This document shows, piece after piece, positions 61,576-64,000 of a stretch of DNA of 64,000 nt. The translations under genes were made by a program, and so were the position numbers. The DNA is from Gautieria morchelliformis (Eukaryota; Basidiomycota; Agaricomycetes; Gomphales; Gomphaceae): contig WHVA01000184.1 of assembly GCA_015179125.1 (NCBI GenBank), positions 124,001 to 188,000 on the forward strand. Reading direction: 5' to 3'. Every line of letters begins with the position of its first letter. Positions within the stretch are counted from its first letter, which is position 1. Under the pieces are notes generated by a model. It saw only the letters and a program-made list of their open reading frames with translations, searched no databases and was not told the DNA's origin.

Positions 61576-64000
61576 GATGTGTGCCCCTGCTGCCTGTACA
61601 TAACCGGTTTGCCTGTCTTGAAGTAGAGAATGAAAAGCCCCCACTCCCCTCACTTCGTACAGACCCACCGGATAAAGTCACACAAAAACCAAATCTGACA
61701 CCCCATCCATCCCGCATCCGCCCTTGGGAGAGACGCCTTCCGAAGCGCTATGTTGTTGCTGCCACCCCTGGCCCCAAGTCACTAGTCATTAAGGTGGAGA
61801 TCCAGACGACAGATACGGCGGAAGTCAAATCCGGACCCGCCCTTGTCGATTGCGGGGCCACTGGCCAGTTTATGGACCGGGACTATGTGGAACGGAACCG
61901 ACTGACCACGCGGAAGTTGCAACGTGCAATCCCGGTGTTCAATGTGGATGGAAGCCCCAATGAGGCAGGGTCCATCACGGAGATAGTAGACACAATTCTC
62001 CGCTACGATGGACACTCAGAACGCACTTCCTTTGCAGTCACCAGCCTGGGGAAGCAGGACATCATCCTCGGGTTTACCTGGCTTCAGGAGCACAACCCGG
62101 AGATCAATTGGCAGACTCGGAAGGTACTGATGAGTCGATGTCCAGCCAAGTGTCACATGTGCAGGTCGGAACTGCGGAAGGAGCGCCAGGAGCAGCGGAA
62201 GACTGAACGGCTCATACAGACATGTCGTTCTGGCCCCCATCCACTGCTTGCAGAAGAAGACTCGGAAGCGGAATTTGAACCGGATCCCACTTCCAATTCC
62301 GATTCCGATTCCGATTCCGACGTCATCCGACTCGGCCCGGAAGACATTCTGGCGGAAGGGGAGCGCTTGCTGTACGTAAACCTTCCGCCGGAAGCGGAAC
62401 ACATCTGCGCCACCGGAAATATTTCGCAACGCCTTGCTGAAGCCTCCAAGAGGCATGATAGAGTAGAGGCGGAAATTCCGGAGTACCTGCGGGAGTTTGA
62501 GGACGTCTTCTCCAAGGAGTCGTTTGATGCCCTGCCTCCGCGGAAACTGTGGGACCATGCCATCGAGTTGGAGCCTGGGTCGAAGCCCACCAACTGCAAG
62601 GTCTACCCGCTGTCACCCAAGGAGCAGGTAGAGCTCGATGCATTCCTTGCGGAAAATCTCCGTACAGGGAGGATCCGCCCCTCCAAGTCACCCATGGCAT
62701 CTCCGGTGTTCTTCATCAAGAAGAAGGACGGCTCGCTCAGACTTGTGCAGGATTACCGGGCCTTGAATGCGATCACGATCAAGAACCGGTACCCCATTCC
62801 GCTCATTTCCGAATTGATCACACAACTCCGCGGGGCGAAGTACTTCACCAAGCTGGATGTCCGCTGGGGCTTCAATAATGTCCGGATCCGGGAGGGAGAT
62901 GAGTGGAAGGCCGCATTCCGCACCAACCGAGGACTCTTTGAGCCACAGGTCATGTTCTTTGGCCTCACCAACAGTCCTGCCACGTTCCAGACAATGATGA
63001 ATGACATTTTCCGTGACATGATAGCAGAAGGGGTTGTCTGCGTCTACCTCGATGACATCCTCATTTTCACGAAAACAATGTCCGAACATCGGGAAGTCGT
63101 GCGGAGAGTGCTGGAACGGCTCCGGGAGTACAACCTGTGTCTCAAGCCGGAAAAGTGCGAATTTGAGCGGACGCGGATAGAGTATCTTGGGGTGATTGTG
63201 TCGGAAGGAAAGGTGGAAATGGACCCAGTCAAAGTTTCCGGTGTATCGGATTGGCCCGTGCCGCGAAACAAGAAGGAGGTCCAGTCCTTCATTGGGTTTG
63301 TCAATTTCTACCGGCGGTTCATCAAGGACTTCTCCTGCCACGCCCGTGCCCTCTTCGACCTCACCAAGAAGGAGGTTGGATGGCGGTGGGGAGAGCCGGA
63401 ACAGACTTCCTTTGACAAACTCAAGGAGCTGATCACTTCCGCCCCGGTCCTGATCTTTCCCGACGACTCTCGCCCTTATCGAGTCGAGGCGGATTCTTCC
63501 GACGCAGCTACCGGAGCAGTCTTGCCACAGCAGTCATCGGAAGATGGTGGGGGGTGGCATCCGATTGCCTTCTTCTCTAAGAGCCTTAGTCCGGTCGAGC
63601 GGAACTATGAGATCCATGACAAGGAGATGCTGGCAATCATCCGAGCGCTGGAGGAGTGGCGACACTTCCTCGAGGGTGCTCTATGCCCTTTTGAGATCTG
63701 GACAGACCACAAGAACCTCGAGTATTTCCGCATGGCTAAGAAGCTGAACCGACGACAAGCACGGTGGTCCCTACACCTGTCCCGGTTTGACTTCATGCTC
63801 CACCACCGCCCCGGCCGCACCATGGGCAAGCCCGATGCCCTATCCCGCCGCGCGGATCACGGAAGCGGAAGTGGAGACAACGCGGATATGACACTGCTCC
63901 GCCCAAGTCTCTTTGCAATCCGTGCCCTAGAAGGAGTAACTGCAGTTGGGGCGGAAGCGGAAATGCTCCGGGATATCCGGAGGCAGTACCGGAATGGAGA
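61413..64000 (+). CDS. pol: Retrotransposon pol polyprotein (protease, reverse transcriptase, RNase H), cut by window edge
   Basis: Open from just after a TGA at 61410-61412 to the window end, in the -1 frame relative to gag, so it is probably made as a gag-pol fusion. The protease active site is ALVDCGATGQFMD near 61.85 kb, with Cys where retroelement proteases usually have Ser or Thr (D-S/T-G). An acidic Ser-rich linker has a run of Asp-Ser (TSNSDSDSDSDV). Reverse transcriptase: KVYPLSPKEQ, KSPMASPVFFIKKKDGSLRL, VQDYRALN, KYFTKLDVRWGFNNVRI, FFGLTNSPATFQTMMN and the catalytic YLDDILIF near 63.05 kb. RNase H: RVEADSSDAATGAVLPQQ, EIHDKEMLAIIRALEEWRHF and TDHKNLEYF, then the HHRPGRTMGKPDALSRR end typical of Ty3/Gypsy. 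Every codon from 61563 to 64000 was read and no stop was found. Confidence 0.92.

Larger units (their letters stand above)
59941..64000 (+). mobile_element. Ty3/Gypsy LTR retrotransposon, 5' two-thirds, apparently intact
   Basis: Leader or LTR-like sequence is followed by gag with a zinc knuckle and by pol in the order protease, reverse transcriptase, RNase H. This is the Ty3/Gypsy order as far as seen; integrase would lie beyond the window. No stop codon interrupts gag or the visible pol. The exact left LTR edge cannot be set without the 3' LTR. Confidence 0.85.

Noticed and set aside
62688-63341. Minus-strand open frame of 217 codons across reverse transcriptase
   Set aside because: The + strand is a well-conserved reverse transcriptase; the antisense frame is a shadow.

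Overview
The window is nuclear DNA of a filamentous basidiomycete, most likely an Agaricomycete. The evidence is: genes packed 60-450 bp apart on both strands; many introns of about 50-60 nt with GT..AG borders; an alpha-1,3-glucan synthase with the fungal amylase/GT5/multi-membrane layout; a USP7-type protease; a cytosolic Hsp70 ending in EEVD; and a Ty3/Gypsy element plus a tnp2/Plavaka-like transposase of the kind common in mushroom-forming fungi. A more precise placement cannot be read from this sequence.

Positions 1-52 kb are conserved housekeeping sequence. From left to right: sphingoid base kinase (-, cut by the left edge), class I methyltransferase (+), alpha-1,3-glucan synthase (-, about 8.4 kb), a 1.5 kb gene-free stretch, a remnant of an EF-hand-like gene (+), an NNMT/EFM-like methyltransferase (-), a RhoGEF (+), asparagine synthetase (-), phosphatidylinositol synthase (+), a mitochondrial-type AAA ATPase (+), the Smc5/6 subunit Nse1 (-), phosphatidylserine synthase (-), DNA primase large subunit (-), a long Ser/Thr/Pro-rich repeat protein of unknown function (-), a 2.8 kb gene-free stretch, USP7/Ubp15 (+), Sec66 (-), citrate synthase (+), an unrecognised protein with a Pro/His-rich tail (-), PP2A B56 subunit (+) and Hsp70 (+). 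Three genes act in membrane lipid synthesis (sphingoid base kinase, PI synthase, PS synthase), and two in cell wall or polarity (glucan synthase, RhoGEF). Fungal gene order rarely reflects function, so I do not read this as a cluster.

From 52.6 kb to the right edge the window becomes accessory. It holds a decayed Tup1-like WD40 fragment, a 1.47 kb foldback element with about 470-bp imperfect inverted arms, a decayed tnp2/Plavaka-like transposase whose four visible nonsense codons all fit C-to-T change, an orphan acidic antisense ORF, and the 5' two-thirds of an apparently intact Ty3/Gypsy retrotransposon. Its pol lies in the -1 frame relative to gag and stays open to the window end.

Exon borders were worked out by eye from reading frame, splice consensus and remembered family conservation. 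They are most reliable for the methyltransferase at 0.7 kb, the RhoGEF, PI synthase and Hsp70. No database search was run.
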